Of a DNA stretch of 64,000 nucleotides, positions 41,879-51,572 are shown piece after piece. The stretch is taken from contig CAZVKG010000006.1 in assembly GCA_964627665.1 (NCBI GenBank), forward strand, positions 1-64,000. Reading direction: 5' to 3'. The notes beneath the pieces are model-generated. The model worked only from the letters and a program-made list of their open reading frames with translations, ran no database searches and was not told the origin of the DNA. Made by a program: the position numbers and the translations under genes. The stretch's first letter is position 1, and each line of letters opens with the position of its first letter. Source of the stretch: UBA1351 sp964627665. Its GTDB lineage: Bacteria; Bacillota; Clostridia; Lachnospirales; Vallitaleaceae.

Positions 41879-42020
41879 TTACACCCCCCTCCTGCTCTAT
41901 CTGAAAATCTTTTGGCAGTACAATATCTACATCCTCTGGTTCGTACATGAATAGCATGATAATGCCAATAACAACAATGACAATGTAAATTATAAGTTCT
42001 ATAACAAGTTTCTTCTTCAA
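41853..42020 (-). CDS. Small single-pass membrane protein
   Basis: A 55-residue protein from a TTG start at 42020, KKKLVIELIIYIVIVVIG... giving one transmembrane helix, followed by an acidic tail. GGAGG and AAGGTAGG lie upstream within the end of virB4. It overlaps the ParA-like gene by 26 bases in another frame. Its position between VirB4 and the ParA-like protein suggests a role in the transfer complex. Confidence 0.55.
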   Translation of the reverse strand: MKKKLVIELIIYIVIVVIGIIMLFMYEPEDVDIVLPKDFQIEQEGGVNDAFVPIK

Positions 42021-42029
42021 AATATTCGC

Positions 42030-43853
42030 CTACCTTCCTCCGGAATTTCCCATGAAATTGAATTTATAATCAGGAATCTGAAAATTAACATGAAGTCTTT
42101 TTGACCCAATCATAACGAGTGCATTTCCTCTTTTCTTTTGAGCTAAAAGCTGTTCTTCAGCATCTGTAAGATTAAAAAGCTGTTTTGTTTCAATTAAGTT
42201 CATACCATCACAGCCCATCAATATCTTATACGCTGGAATATCTAATAAAGCTTGTCCATACATTTTGACTTTGGGATCAAGAAAATCAACGACTGAATGA
42301 GAGATGATGGCTATTCCTGCTTCATACTTTCTTGCTCTTTTTTCAACATTTCTTAAGAATACCAATGACTGAGGCACATTGGGGTCAATCATGAGATAAC
42401 TTTCATCACAGATTAAGAGCACTGGTTCAGTTCGATCCAAGCTCATCTGTTGCCAGCACCATGTAAGGATATTGAAGTACTGAGTCCTTTTAATATTGTC
42501 ACTGGTATTTTGAAGATCGTGGGTATCTAAACAAATACATCTAGTATTGGTATCGATCGAACTTTTTCCATTCCATAAAAAAGCGTCACTACCAAGAGCA
42601 ATATCTTGAAGCAGTAACGCCAGTTCTTCATATTCATTTTGTTCATTTGCTGATATCGATTTATCTTTTATCTTATCTTTTAAAAGCTCATACAAATCTA
42701 GAAACACAGGAAAGTCATCATTAGTTAATTTGTTGATATCTGTATCCCAATGGATGCCAAAGTTATTATACAGCTCAATCAGCGTATTTTTAAGAATAGC
42801 TTTTTGCTTATCTGATATTGACGGTAAATAAAGACTAAAGAAGATTTCAAGGTTCTTCATGTATATGGCCATATCGCCCATGCCATTGCCTTCATCCTTA
42901 TAATATTTATCATCTTCATCCACTGGTGTAGGTCTGATTTGAAGTGGATTAATCTTACCATTGGTGCCTCCACCGGCATTTATCCAATCGCCATCAAGCG
43001 CTATACATAGCTCTCTCATTTCTCTTTCCGGATCAATGAAGATGATTTTTGTGCCTTTCATATACTCTGAAAGGGCAATATGCTTAACGACGGTGCTCTT
43101 TCCAACCCCAGCTACACCCATAATGGTAAAGTTTGTGTTGGTTCTGTCATTGCCCCTTTTCCATGGATCAAGTACAACTAGCCCACCTGTGTTATCTCTT
43201 CCAAAATAGTAACCCGTACCGTCATTATAACCAGAAGATGAAAAAGGAAAACCCCCGACAAAACTGCTCATTGGAATGACTCTTTTAAGGACTTCTCCAA
43301 TGGATTCATCAAGGGTATAATATGGGGCAATACTTTTAAAAGCTTGTTCTTGTAGATTAGCCATGATTCTTAATTTTGCCTTACTTGTAGCGATGATGCT
43401 TTCTGTCTTTCTACAAATCTTTTGGAAGGTGTTTTCTTCCCTTGCGATTGCCATGATGGATATAATCATGGTTCCAACGGTTTCACCTTCTCTGTCAATT
43501 TGTAGCATAATCTTCTCCCCATCCATTGCTGCTTGCTCTGCCCTTTGTCTAATCAATGGGTCTTTGGCTGAATCTGCTGCACCTCTGTTTTGAATGACAC
43601 TCTTTGATAATCCTGAGATAAATTCTCCATTATCAATCGGAATAAATGTAATGCCTACAACTGTTCCAGGTATATTTGTAATTTTTGCTAGCCATCCATA
43701 ATCGACCTTTTGTGGGTACTTGACGATTCCATAAATTCTCCCTGTGTTTTCACCTACAATCAGGCTGTTTCTTTTAAGTTCTAAGCCTATTGGAGTGATG
43801 ATGTTTAGTAGGGAGTTGTTAGTTTTTTGTTGTTGACTTATACTTTTTTTCAA
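42030..43853 (-). CDS. virB4: VirB4-family conjugation ATPase
   Basis: A 607-residue TraE/VirB4-type ATPase. Walker A GVAGVGKST lies near residue 248, IIFIDPEREM just after, and Walker B LLICDESYLM near 470. The N-terminal 200 residues match the conjugal protein fold. The start is TTG at 43853 behind AAAGGAGG. It energises the type IV secretion channel. It is separated from the rest of the transfer operon by a two-gene cassette. Confidence 0.93.
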   Translation of the reverse strand: MKKSISQQQKTNNSLLNIITPIGLELKRNSLIVGENTGRIYGIVKYPQKVDYGWLAKITNIPGTVVGITFIPIDNGEFISGLSKSVIQNRGAADSAKDPLIRQRAEQAAMDGEKIMLQIDREGETVGTMIISIMAIAREENTFQKICRKTESIIATSKAKLRIMANLQEQAFKSIAPYYTLDESIGEVLKRVIPMSSFVGGFPFSSSGYNDGTGYYFGRDNTGGLVVLDPWKRGNDRTNTNFTIMGVAGVGKSTVVKHIALSEYMKGTKIIFIDPEREMRELCIALDGDWINAGGGTNGKINPLQIRPTPVDEDDKYYKDEGNGMGDMAIYMKNLEIFFSLYLPSISDKQKAILKNTLIELYNNFGIHWDTDINKLTNDDFPVFLDLYELLKDKIKDKSISANEQNEYEELALLLQDIALGSDAFLWNGKSSIDTNTRCICLDTHDLQNTSDNIKRTQYFNILTWCWQQMSLDRTEPVLLICDESYLMIDPNVPQSLVFLRNVEKRARKYEAGIAIISHSVVDFLDPKVKMYGQALLDIPAYKILMGCDGMNLIETKQLFNLTDAEEQLLAQKKRGNALVMIGSKRLHVNFQIPDYKFNFMGNSGGR

Positions 43854-43874
43854 TGCGTTTCCTCCTTTTAGAGT

Positions 43875-43904
43875 AAAAAAATAACCACAGCATATACTGC
43901 AGTT
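43875..43904 (-). terminator. Terminator of the inserted two-gene cassette
   Basis: AACTGCAG and CTGTGGTT pair over 8 bp with two G-U wobbles and a six-base loop, followed by TTTTTTT on the minus strand. It lies between the unknown 400-residue gene and virB4. Confidence 0.6.
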
Positions 43905-43919
43905 ACTAAAACATGATTT

Positions 43920-45122
43920 TTAAACTGATTGACTTTTTGATGTAATAATCTCTTTTATTTGTTTCTGATGCTTTAATAGATTTGCTTTATGTCTTTCTGA
44001 ACTACAATAAGCTACATGCCTTACTTGTAGATCAAACTCAGATATTTTCAAACCATTTTTCAGAGATTCAATATATTGATAAATTTCTTCTAGTTCTTCA
44101 TTATCAAATGAATTAAGCACATCACAAAACATCGAATCTTCATAAATTCCTTTATCTTCTTTTAAAAAATACCTGAGTTTTGTTTTGAATAAATTATTGA
44201 CAAAACGGCTTATAATTGGATCATCAACGGTAGATAATGGAAGTAATTTGAATATTTGCTTAACAGTATTTATGTCCATTATTTTAAGTTGCATAATTAA
44301 GACTCCACTATCATAACTCAATACTGAAATCAAATTTGAAGGATAGATATCTTCAACCATAATTAAATTTAGAGCTAACCTTACTCTTTTTTCTATTATT
44401 AGGGTTGTAAATATTTCATTTATATCAATACATGCCTTATTCAACAACTCAATATTAGATTCCAAATTTTGATTACTCTCATATTTTCTATATGCAATGT
44501 TAAAATCTAACACTAATTTGTAAAGGGCAGCATTTACTTTTATTTCATCATCACAATTTAGAAATTCTATTAGAATACTCTTGCTAAATTGGATATTCTC
44601 TCTTTCACTAAAAAAAATAATACATAAGAAATTTGATTTCTCGTTCATTAATAATTTAAAAAATTCTTTTTTATCTATGTGATAGATCACTTTCATGAGA
44701 AATATAAGTGCACAATGTTCCCAATAAGGTAGTTGGAAAGCAAATCGCCTAATATACTCATATTTATTTGAAAACGATTCATGTGCAAGACCTATATCAA
44801 ATTTTAAAGTTTTAGATTTTCCAGATACTAACATATTTAATCCTGAAAGCAAATAATTATAACATTTTTTGTTTTGAAGTATTTTAGCAATATCTTCCGT
44901 ATTGTCCAAAGAGATTGATAAAAGAGCTGTAAAGAATATCAATGTAAAATGAGGCGTCTTGCTCTTATCTTTTATTTTTCCAAGACACTTTTCAAAATCA
45001 GCAATCAACTGAACATAGTTCTTTGTTTCAAATATTCTAGCTAAATCTTGATTCTTACTTCCGCTTTCAAAACCGTTATCCTGTACAATTTTTACTAGTA
45101 AATTTAAATCTTCTAGTGTCAT
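43920..45122 (-). CDS. Unknown 400-residue helical protein
   Basis: I do not recognise it. It is almost wholly helical, rich in leucine, lysine and asparagine, with no signal peptide or membrane helix. It could be a repeat-type scaffold. The frame opens at 45140, but the ATG at 45122 follows GGTGG better. It lies 22 bases after the phospholipase-D-like gene and before a terminator; it is more AT-rich than the transfer genes around it. Confidence 0.6.
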   Translation of the reverse strand: MTLEDLNLLVKIVQDNGFESGSKNQDLARIFETKNYVQLIADFEKCLGKIKDKSKTPHFTLIFFTALLSISLDNTEDIAKILQNKKCYNYLLSGLNMLVSGKSKTLKFDIGLAHESFSNKYEYIRRFAFQLPYWEHCALIFLMKVIYHIDKKEFFKLLMNEKSNFLCIIFFSERENIQFSKSILIEFLNCDDEIKVNAALYKLVLDFNIAYRKYESNQNLESNIELLNKACIDINEIFTTLIIEKRVRLALNLIMVEDIYPSNLISVLSYDSGVLIMQLKIMDINTVKQIFKLLPLSTVDDPIISRFVNNLFKTKLRYFLKEDKGIYEDSMFCDVLNSFDNEELEEIYQYIESLKNGLKISEFDLQVRHVAYCSSERHKANLLKHQKQIKEIITSKSQSV

Positions 45123-45144
45123 ACTCAACCACCACCTCACTTTC

Positions 45145-46497
45145 CTATAATATCGCGTTTTGATTAATTTTATTTTTTACTATTTCTAAATTCATTTTAT
45201 TTAGAATGAGTTCGGCATCTTTTGACTTCAATTTCACCAGAGTTGAATAGTTTTCTCCAAAAGAATTCAGGGAAGTTCCAATAATATAACCAGTAATTTG
45301 ATTAGCCTTTTTAAAAAAGAAAAATCTATCGTGGAAGTGTTCAGAAGTACCAGAAAACTCCAAATTCAAATTTCCAAATACCTTTCTAATATTCTTCATT
45401 TCATCATCAAAAATTTTGCTAATAAAATCATCCAGCTGATGTGCATTTTCATTCTCGTTACTCTCGAACACAATATATTTTTTAACACTTTGATTTTTAA
45501 TTAGAATTTTTAGTATGTCACGAAGTTTATTAATCCCTCCACTTATAGAATAATTGATAAAATAAGGATCAAATATCCATAGCTCATCACAATCATAATC
45601 AGCAATATTTTCAAATATATCAAACGCTTTCTCTGCTTCATTCTTTCCTAAAAAATACAAATCTTTTCTTTCATCACTTTCTAAAACTCTTTTGAGATTT
45701 TGCTCAAACTCTAAGTAGTTGGTCAATTTTGAATCTGTGGAGTTACCTACAGAAATAGGCATATTAGAAATACTCTTAACATTAATTTTTTTCGTACTTG
45801 TTTTTAGCTGTACTTCTTTTTGTTTAGATACGACACCCATACTTATGTTTATTCTTTTCATCAAGGATAAGTCATAAGAAGCAAATACGATTCTACCTTT
45901 ATCATAGACTTCAACATCCAAGCTAATCCATTCATGTTTTGGTAATACTTTACATTTTTCACCATGTATAACATACGTTTCTCTTACTAAATCGTTGAAT
46001 TTTAGTTTTATTAGTGTTATACATTCAGCGTTCAATCCATTTACTTCTATTCCATCAATTTCGCCTTTAAACTCAAAGCATCTACAACTAATCCTCGTTG
46101 GAGAAAAAACAAGTGTATTTGATATTGAATATGGATTAGCTTCTAGATCAAAACCTGTTTTTTCCTTAACCAAATGACAAATATGTTTAAATTCCAACAA
46201 ATCAATAGTTAGTTGATTGTTTTTAATTAACTCTTTCTCTTCCTTTATAAATTCTCTAAAATATGTGCTAAATGAATAATAAGGATTCTTTTTGTGTTGA
46301 TTACAAATAAATCCTTGTAGTACTTCATCATAAGATATTTCACCTATCTCATCTATATATTCTTCAATAAATCTCATCTCAACCGAACCAATCTCTTCAA
46401 CCTCTTCGAAGTATCTGTTTTCTATTCCCGAGTCCAAGTTTTCATGAATTATTGTTATTAATAACGCACCGTCGTAAAAAATCCTCTGCCTGATCAA
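45145..46497 (-). CDS. Phospholipase-D-like protein, possible defence effector
   Basis: A 450-residue protein. The C-terminal ~170 residues look like a PLD-superfamily fold similar to VPA1262-type proteins: LWIFDPYF near residue 315, then FHDRFFFF near 395 and GTSLNSFGENYSTLVKL near 410. The normal HxK is replaced by HDR. The N-terminal half is unknown. The frame opens at 46515, but TTG at 46497 after GCAGGTG fits better. It is placed with the next gene inside the transfer operon, which suggests a cargo defence pair. Confidence 0.6.
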   Translation of the reverse strand: MIRQRIFYDGALLITIIHENLDSGIENRYFEEVEEIGSVEMRFIEEYIDEIGEISYDEVLQGFICNQHKKNPYYSFSTYFREFIKEEKELIKNNQLTIDLLEFKHICHLVKEKTGFDLEANPYSISNTLVFSPTRISCRCFEFKGEIDGIEVNGLNAECITLIKLKFNDLVRETYVIHGEKCKVLPKHEWISLDVEVYDKGRIVFASYDLSLMKRINISMGVVSKQKEVQLKTSTKKINVKSISNMPISVGNSTDSKLTNYLEFEQNLKRVLESDERKDLYFLGKNEAEKAFDIFENIADYDCDELWIFDPYFINYSISGGINKLRDILKILIKNQSVKKYIVFESNENENAHQLDDFISKIFDDEMKNIRKVFGNLNLEFSGTSEHFHDRFFFFKKANQITGYIIGTSLNSFGENYSTLVKLKSKDAELILNKMNLEIVKNKINQNAIL

Positions 46498-46542
46498 AAA
46501 AACACCTGCTTTCAAAATATCATATAGTTCACATTTCCTCTC

Positions 46543-47187
46543 CTACTCCTCTAAATGTGTGTAAGCAGGATTATTAATCAAATTACATAATCTAACTATT
46601 TCTTGTTCTTTTATTATATCACAACTAATATTCACGCTTTCAAACTTCTGAATCAGTTCCTTACAATCTTTAATTAAATCCGTTTCTATGCCTTCTCGAT
46701 ATCGACTCCACAGCATAATAAAAAAGTTTCTTTCAATAACCTCTCCACTGGTAGCAAAATTACTGATCTCCATGCTTTCATTTCTAAGTAGCTCTTTTTG
46801 CTTTTGATCTGTCGTTTCTGATAAGAGACTTTGATACTCATTCACCAGTGGTGTTATATCTACAGGTCTTGAGACAGCTAAAAACTTAAAGGGTTTCTGA
46901 ACACTGGATAATTCAGCTGTTAAAACCTTTGAAATCTGTTCTTTTTCACTGTCTGAAAACAAATCTATGCTAATGGGATGAATCTTAATATAGGCGATAA
47001 CTTGGCCATCTCTCGTATATAAGAAATTGTCATGTATATCCTTCACGTTGACAAATTCTTGGGCTGTATTTTGTCTTTCTGATATTTGATTGGTCTTTGT
47101 TTGAATGGGTCTTTTTAAAAAGAAAAAGGCTACTGCTCCTGCAATAGCGCATAATATAATCATAACAACTGGTAATACTGGATTCAT
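46543..47187 (-). CDS. VirB4-accessory membrane protein
   Basis: A 214-residue protein with one N-terminal membrane helix (residues 4-24) and a domain resembling the N-terminal region of TraC/VirB4 proteins (DGQVIAYIKIHPISIDLFS, then a coiled region). It is not a broken piece of virB4, which is complete. Such PrgJ-neighbour proteins are common upstream of virB4 in Gram-positive elements. Confidence 0.7.
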   Translation of the reverse strand: MNPVLPVVMIILCAIAGAVAFFFLKRPIQTKTNQISERQNTAQEFVNVKDIHDNFLYTRDGQVIAYIKIHPISIDLFSDSEKEQISKVLTAELSSVQKPFKFLAVSRPVDITPLVNEYQSLLSETTDQKQKELLRNESMEISNFATSGEVIERNFFIMLWSRYREGIETDLIKDCKELIQKFESVNISCDIIKEQEIVRLCNLINNPAYTHLEE

Positions 47188-47203
47188 GCTTTACCTCCTG
47201 ATT

Positions 47204-48433
47204 TTAATTGATTAGTACTGCCGGTCTTCTAAATATATGAAGACCAACACTTTCTGCTGTTGCTATTGAAACGTTATTGGCACCTGATGAACAATGAGCA
47301 ACCAATATTTGTCCGTCAGCGTTTCTACCTACAACGATACCAATATGATTGACCTTTCTTGTTCCTGGTGTTGCAAGAAAAGCAAAATCACCCAACATTG
47401 CTGTACTGGCAGGAATACTTGTCGATACATTCCACTGAGCTGTTGTGCCATGGCCTATTGTTGATTCAATGGTCTCAGCAGGCAATCCTGCATTCACGAA
47501 TACCCAAGTCACAAATCCTGAACAATCCAGACCAAAGGGACGTATTGAGCCTGTAGATGAGCTTCCCGGTGAAGTTACTTCCATATTTGTTCCAAATCGT
47601 TGATCCCATCCAATGGCAAGGCTTTTTCCACCCCAGAAATAATTTACTTTTCCAACTAAACTTTCTGCTGCTTCAACAGCTTTTTCACTTTCAATGGTTA
47701 CACCTTCAGGGATATAACTTTGTATCGCATTAATTTCTTCCCTAATTAAAAACGTTTTGACATTACTTGATGCCATCAATATTCCACAACCACTTTGACG
47801 CATTTCAACAATCATCTGATTCTGCACATCATCAAATCCATAAATTTCACCGATACCTTCTGCTGTCAAACTGTCAATGGTTATAATTTTAGTAGTTGTC
47901 GTAACTGTTTTTGTCTCAGTAACTTTCTCTCCCTTGCCATTAGTTGTTGTGACTTCAACTTCTTTTGATGAAGTCTCATAAGTAGTGTTAATCTCATTCA
48001 TATCCCAGTAGACTTTTTTAAGTTTTTCGACTTGCTTATCAGATAGGACAGCAATTTGCTCAGCATCATTCTTTGTCCCATTGTATTTCACAGCGAAAGC
48101 AATCAATACATCTTCTGAATTATCAATGAGTGTCCCATCTTCACTTCCCATTACTATGGTTTTAATGGAATCAGCAGAGGAATCTGATTGCTCCTGCTGA
48201 ATGCTATATCTAAAATCTTCTTTCATTTCATTCAAGACGCTGATGACCGATACTGTTTCAACCTGACCACCAAGTATTGAAAAAAATATGGCAAATGGTG
48301 AGGATAAAACGAGTAGAATGATAATAAAAGGAACAAGGCAGGCAATCAAAATGATTCGCCTGCCCTTTTCATCTGACAAAACTGTTGTAGCAACCTTTGC
48401 TACTACCTTTAGTGTTGCTGGATCTATTGCCAT
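47204..48433 (-). CDS. NlpC/P60 cell-wall hydrolase
   Basis: A 409-residue protein with an N-terminal membrane segment (about residues 26-57) and a C-terminal NlpC/P60 domain. The catalytic cysteine is in FGLDCSGFVTW near residue 300 and the histidine in RKVNHIGIVVG near 366. It should open the peptidoglycan for the transfer channel. It follows the secreted 680-residue protein by five bases. Confidence 0.9.
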   Translation of the reverse strand: MAIDPATLKVVAKVATTVLSDEKGRRIILIACLVPFIIILLVLSSPFAIFFSILGGQVETVSVISVLNEMKEDFRYSIQQEQSDSSADSIKTIVMGSEDGTLIDNSEDVLIAFAVKYNGTKNDAEQIAVLSDKQVEKLKKVYWDMNEINTTYETSSKEVEVTTTNGKGEKVTETKTVTTTTKIITIDSLTAEGIGEIYGFDDVQNQMIVEMRQSGCGILMASSNVKTFLIREEINAIQSYIPEGVTIESEKAVEAAESLVGKVNYFWGGKSLAIGWDQRFGTNMEVTSPGSSSTGSIRPFGLDCSGFVTWVFVNAGLPAETIESTIGHGTTAQWNVSTSIPASTAMLGDFAFLATPGTRKVNHIGIVVGRNADGQILVAHCSSGANNVSIATAESVGLHIFRRPAVLIN

Positions 48434-48438
48434 GTCTA

Positions 48439-50481
48439 TTACTCACTCCTTTTGGGACCAATGTGCCAATCCATATATAAATCACCATCAATGGTCACGT
48501 CGTCATTTAAATTAATTCTAAGCATGCCATCAGGGGTCCACATATCTATTATTTCTGAATAGATACTATACCTTCCATCGGGAAACCATAATGGTGTGAA
48601 ATGGACTCTGCTATTATATGTTGAATACTTATTTTCCTTGAATGTAAATTCACCATATCCTCTTGTATCCAGTAACCTCCAGTAAGTGTCATAATGAAAT
48701 TCTGGAAAATAGCTGATGACATTTTGAGCATTGGTAAGATGAGAACTCGGTGCATTGGTTGTTGGGAAAGTTGAAACATTAATATTAACACCATAGCCTG
48801 ATCTCATAATCTCTCCGTCAGCTGTTGGAGCTTTTTCATCTGGTTCCAATGTCAACGTGCCTGTAAGACTGGCACTATAGTTTGTATAATCATATTCCCA
48901 GTGTCCTTCATCTACCCAGTGACCGTTATCAACCCACTCACCTTCATCTACCCAACGGTATCTTCTGTGCCCTGGACAATAATCATCATCTCCATCACCA
49001 TCAGTATCCCTGCATCCACCAGAATGGTGATGAGTATAGTAATCCTTCTGCCAATCAGATTCCCATTCCCATTTTGGATGCCATACCCATTTTGGAATCC
49101 AATTACAATCATACACACCCCAGTTCGCATTAATTTTCTCTGCATTTACCGGAATACTTGGTAAGGTAAAATGATCGTTTCGGTCATTGGCCGTTGGATT
49201 TGGTGGTTCGCTCAAGCTTAAATCTACAACTTTACCAATTAAAGTAGCACTTCGACTTGTTCCATCAATTTTAGCGGCAATGTTTCCACTAACACTTACT
49301 TGAATTGTTACGTCGCCAGGTACACTTGGAGTATGCCATTTAAGCCAAACCAGTTCTGAACCGCCACTAGGAATAACGACCTCAGTGTTCTTTAAATACC
49401 CATTGGCACTGATGGTTACAGTGGCTGTATTTTTAACTGGATTGTTGTAAGCAGCTTCACTTTTATGACGGTTATCAGGGGTTATGTCATCACTTGCGTA
49501 AATTCGTACTGACGTAATTACATCTGTGTCAACACGATACTCATAGTCATACTCTGTATCATTTTCAACGACATTGACCGCATTCGCCTTTAATAGACGC
49601 ATACCCCAACCACCACCTGCAATGATACGATCTAAATCCCAATACACATTATCAGGAAGTGCCGACGTTACCGAATATCCAAACCAACTTTCTTCTAAGA
49701 ATATGGAATTGGGCAGATCAGAATGGGTCATACCTGAAATATACTGACCATCAGCTCCACCCCTGAAATTAAAATACCCTAGCTTTTGAGCTAAGGCATA
49801 TTCTGTGGCGGTAAAAGCCAATGTGGTTGTTCGGTCTTTTAGATATGAAATAATCACAGGTTCATATACGATTAACCATGGTACTTTATTTTGATATTTA
49901 GCATTGACTTTGATAGGCAATATTTCTTCTGCTGGATAACGTTTTGTTTCACCTTCGATGGTAAAACTAATGTTTTCAACTAGACCTTCTCTTGAGGTTC
50001 CTTTTTGAATTGCAAAACCATCAATTAGACCCATTAATGTTTTCGTATCACCAAAGTAGGACTTAACAGCATTAATATTTCCGCCATGGGTAATAGGAAT
50101 CGCAGGTGGATTATCCGTTACTATCGTTGGCGCTGTATGAGCTGATAAAGAACTTCCTTTTTGATAGTTCACTTTACTATCAGCACCCAAGAATACACCT
50201 GAAGGCATTGTGAAACTTGGAATTTTAACAAAGATAGGACTTGTACCTACCATTTTCCAGTTCGTGTCAAGATTATCGTTTTTATTGGCTTGATTTGAAA
50301 GACCAACATAAACTGAAACCTTATACATATACTCACTGCCCCGGTAAAATCCTTTACCATCTAGAGCATTACTAGTATCTCCTGTCCCAGTATCAGCGTT
50401 ATCATCCGCATAAACAACCATTGAGCTAACAAATATGGCAATAACAAGCATTATGACGGATATATTTTTAAGTATTTTCAT
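48439..50481 (-). CDS. Secreted 680-residue surface protein
   Basis: A 680-residue protein with a signal peptide at residues 1-26 (ISVIMLVIAIFVSSMVVYA). The middle is beta-rich. Near residues 470-560 lies a tryptophan-rich repeat zone (WVDEGEW, WVDNGHW, WVDEGHW) interrupted by a calcium-type loop DTDGDGDDD between two cysteines. There is no anchor motif. I do not recognise the family beyond similar large secreted proteins of clostridial elements. It is likely part of the mating-pair or pilus surface. Confidence 0.72.
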   Translation of the reverse strand: MKILKNISVIMLVIAIFVSSMVVYADDNADTGTGDTSNALDGKGFYRGSEYMYKVSVYVGLSNQANKNDNLDTNWKMVGTSPIFVKIPSFTMPSGVFLGADSKVNYQKGSSLSAHTAPTIVTDNPPAIPITHGGNINAVKSYFGDTKTLMGLIDGFAIQKGTSREGLVENISFTIEGETKRYPAEEILPIKVNAKYQNKVPWLIVYEPVIISYLKDRTTTLAFTATEYALAQKLGYFNFRGGADGQYISGMTHSDLPNSIFLEESWFGYSVTSALPDNVYWDLDRIIAGGGWGMRLLKANAVNVVENDTEYDYEYRVDTDVITSVRIYASDDITPDNRHKSEAAYNNPVKNTATVTISANGYLKNTEVVIPSGGSELVWLKWHTPSVPGDVTIQVSVSGNIAAKIDGTSRSATLIGKVVDLSLSEPPNPTANDRNDHFTLPSIPVNAEKINANWGVYDCNWIPKWVWHPKWEWESDWQKDYYTHHHSGGCRDTDGDGDDDYCPGHRRYRWVDEGEWVDNGHWVDEGHWEYDYTNYSASLTGTLTLEPDEKAPTADGEIMRSGYGVNINVSTFPTTNAPSSHLTNAQNVISYFPEFHYDTYWRLLDTRGYGEFTFKENKYSTYNSRVHFTPLWFPDGRYSIYSEIIDMWTPDGMLRINLNDDVTIDGDLYMDWHIGPKRSE

Positions 50482-50500
50482 TTCTATTTGCTCCTTTCAT

Positions 50501-50533
50501 AAAAAAAGAAACAGCTCTAAAAAGAACTGTCTC
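50501..50533 (-). terminator. Intrinsic terminator before the 680-residue gene
   Basis: GAGACAGTTCT and AGAGCTGTTTC pair around a short loop and are followed on the minus strand by seven Ts. It lies between the 195-residue gene and the secreted-protein gene and would limit read-through. Confidence 0.75.
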
Positions 50534-50547
50534 AATGGTATTTGCGA

Positions 50548-51135
50548 CTAAAATTTGTCTCCCGTACCCCACTCGCCATCACCTAAATCTGAACCATCTA
50601 GCTCTATTGGTTTTGCAGCATTCTCTGGGTTTAAAAAAGGATTTTCAGATGGTGGTACTAAATTGCTTTCGTACTCTTCCTCTACTACCGGCTCTGGTTC
50701 TGTTGATTCTTGAGGTTCTTTCACCACAACAACTTCCTCAGATTCAATAACCAAATCTTCTTCATTGTATTCAGGTACATTCTCCATATCATCTAAATCG
50801 TTAGTTGTCTCCGGTTTGTCTTCTGGTGCTTCTAGTTCTGGTTTCTCTGGTGGTTCAGGCATTGGCTCATCAATAGAAACAACTTCTTCATTATCTTTTA
50901 TTACTTTTGTTTCAGTATCTTGAATTTTGGGAACTTGAACAACTGGCTTGACTTCTTCAGATTCTTTAATCGCTTCTACAACAGGCGTATCATCTTGATT
51001 TTCTGATAATACGTTGTCGTTAGCCACTTCCCCTGTATTAAGCTTTGAAAAAATCAAAGCACCAAATATCACTGCAACTATGATTAAAGATGTTCCTGTA
51101 ACCAAAGTTATTTGTTTTGAATTCATTTTTTTCAT
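50548..51135 (-). CDS. Acidic membrane-anchored protein
   Basis: A 195-residue protein with a membrane helix near the N-terminus (residues 9-30, ITLVTGTSLIIVAVIFGALI). The rest is a long acidic low-complexity region of glutamate, proline and valine. DUF6550-like proteins have this form. It overlaps the end of padR by four bases and is probably regulated with it. Confidence 0.65.
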   Translation of the reverse strand: MKKMNSKQITLVTGTSLIIVAVIFGALIFSKLNTGEVANDNVLSENQDDTPVVEAIKESEEVKPVVQVPKIQDTETKVIKDNEEVVSIDEPMPEPPEKPELEAPEDKPETTNDLDDMENVPEYNEEDLVIESEEVVVVKEPQESTEPEPVVEEEYESNLVPPSENPFLNPENAAKPIELDGSDLGDGEWGTGDKF

Positions 51136-51476
51136 ATTCCATGGCCTCCTTCGGTTTCGTTCATAATCAACTTTACTTCTTCTAGTTTTTCTTTGAGCAT
51201 ATCAACTTCATGTTGAAGGATTTTCTCCCCTTCTTCTGTCAAGTGATAGGTCTTCTTGTTTCTCTCTTGGCTGCTTTCTTCAACCAGTTCTATGAGCTTA
51301 TGGTCCACTAACTTTTTTAGCGTAGGATACATGGTTCCAGTCCTTACCTCAAGTCTACCTTTAGTGATATTTAGTATATTTCTTGTTAGCTCATATCCAC
51401 TCATAGGCTCCTTTGACAATGCCAATAAAATATAATAACTTGGTTCATTCAGATTTATAAACGATTTATTTTTCAT
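51132..51476 (-). CDS. PadR-family transcriptional regulator
   Basis: A 114-residue PadR regulator with winged helix and the family core YYILLALSKEPMSGYELTRN, then GTMYPTLKKLVDHKLIE, and a C-terminal dimer helix. The frame runs to 51515, but the ATG at 51476 follows GGAG nine bases away; the upstream part overlaps the operator. It likely represses its own promoter through the palindromes at 51499-51530 in response to an unknown ligand. Confidence 0.88.
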   Translation of the reverse strand: MKNKSFINLNEPSYYILLALSKEPMSGYELTRNILNITKGRLEVRTGTMYPTLKKLVDHKLIELVEESSQERNKKTYHLTEEGEKILQHEVDMLKEKLEEVKLIMNETEGGHGI

Positions 51477-51498
51477 GTTCATCAACTCCAATAATAAT

Positions 51499-51534
51499 AT
51501 GTATAATTTATACATGTTCTATATATACATATTA
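51499..51534 (-). promoter_or_regulatory. PadR operators and promoter
   Basis: ATGTATAATTTATACAT (51499-51515) is a perfect palindrome of PadR type, followed by an imperfect one at 51514-51530. The promoter TAGACA, 17 bases, TAATAT (51557 to 51529) overlaps the second. Confidence 0.7.
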
Positions 51535-51572
51535 TCATCAGAGATTTAATTTGTCTATACTTGACTTATTTT

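Noticed and set aside
42030..47187. virB4 split into two parts by the inserted cassette
   Set aside because: The 607-residue VirB4 has its own complete N-terminal domain, ribosome binding site and start; the 214-residue upstream protein is a separate membrane protein.
48549..49164. Several 60-90-residue frames in the secreted-protein gene
   Set aside because: They result from the skewed composition of the tryptophan and aspartate-rich repeats and have no translation signals.
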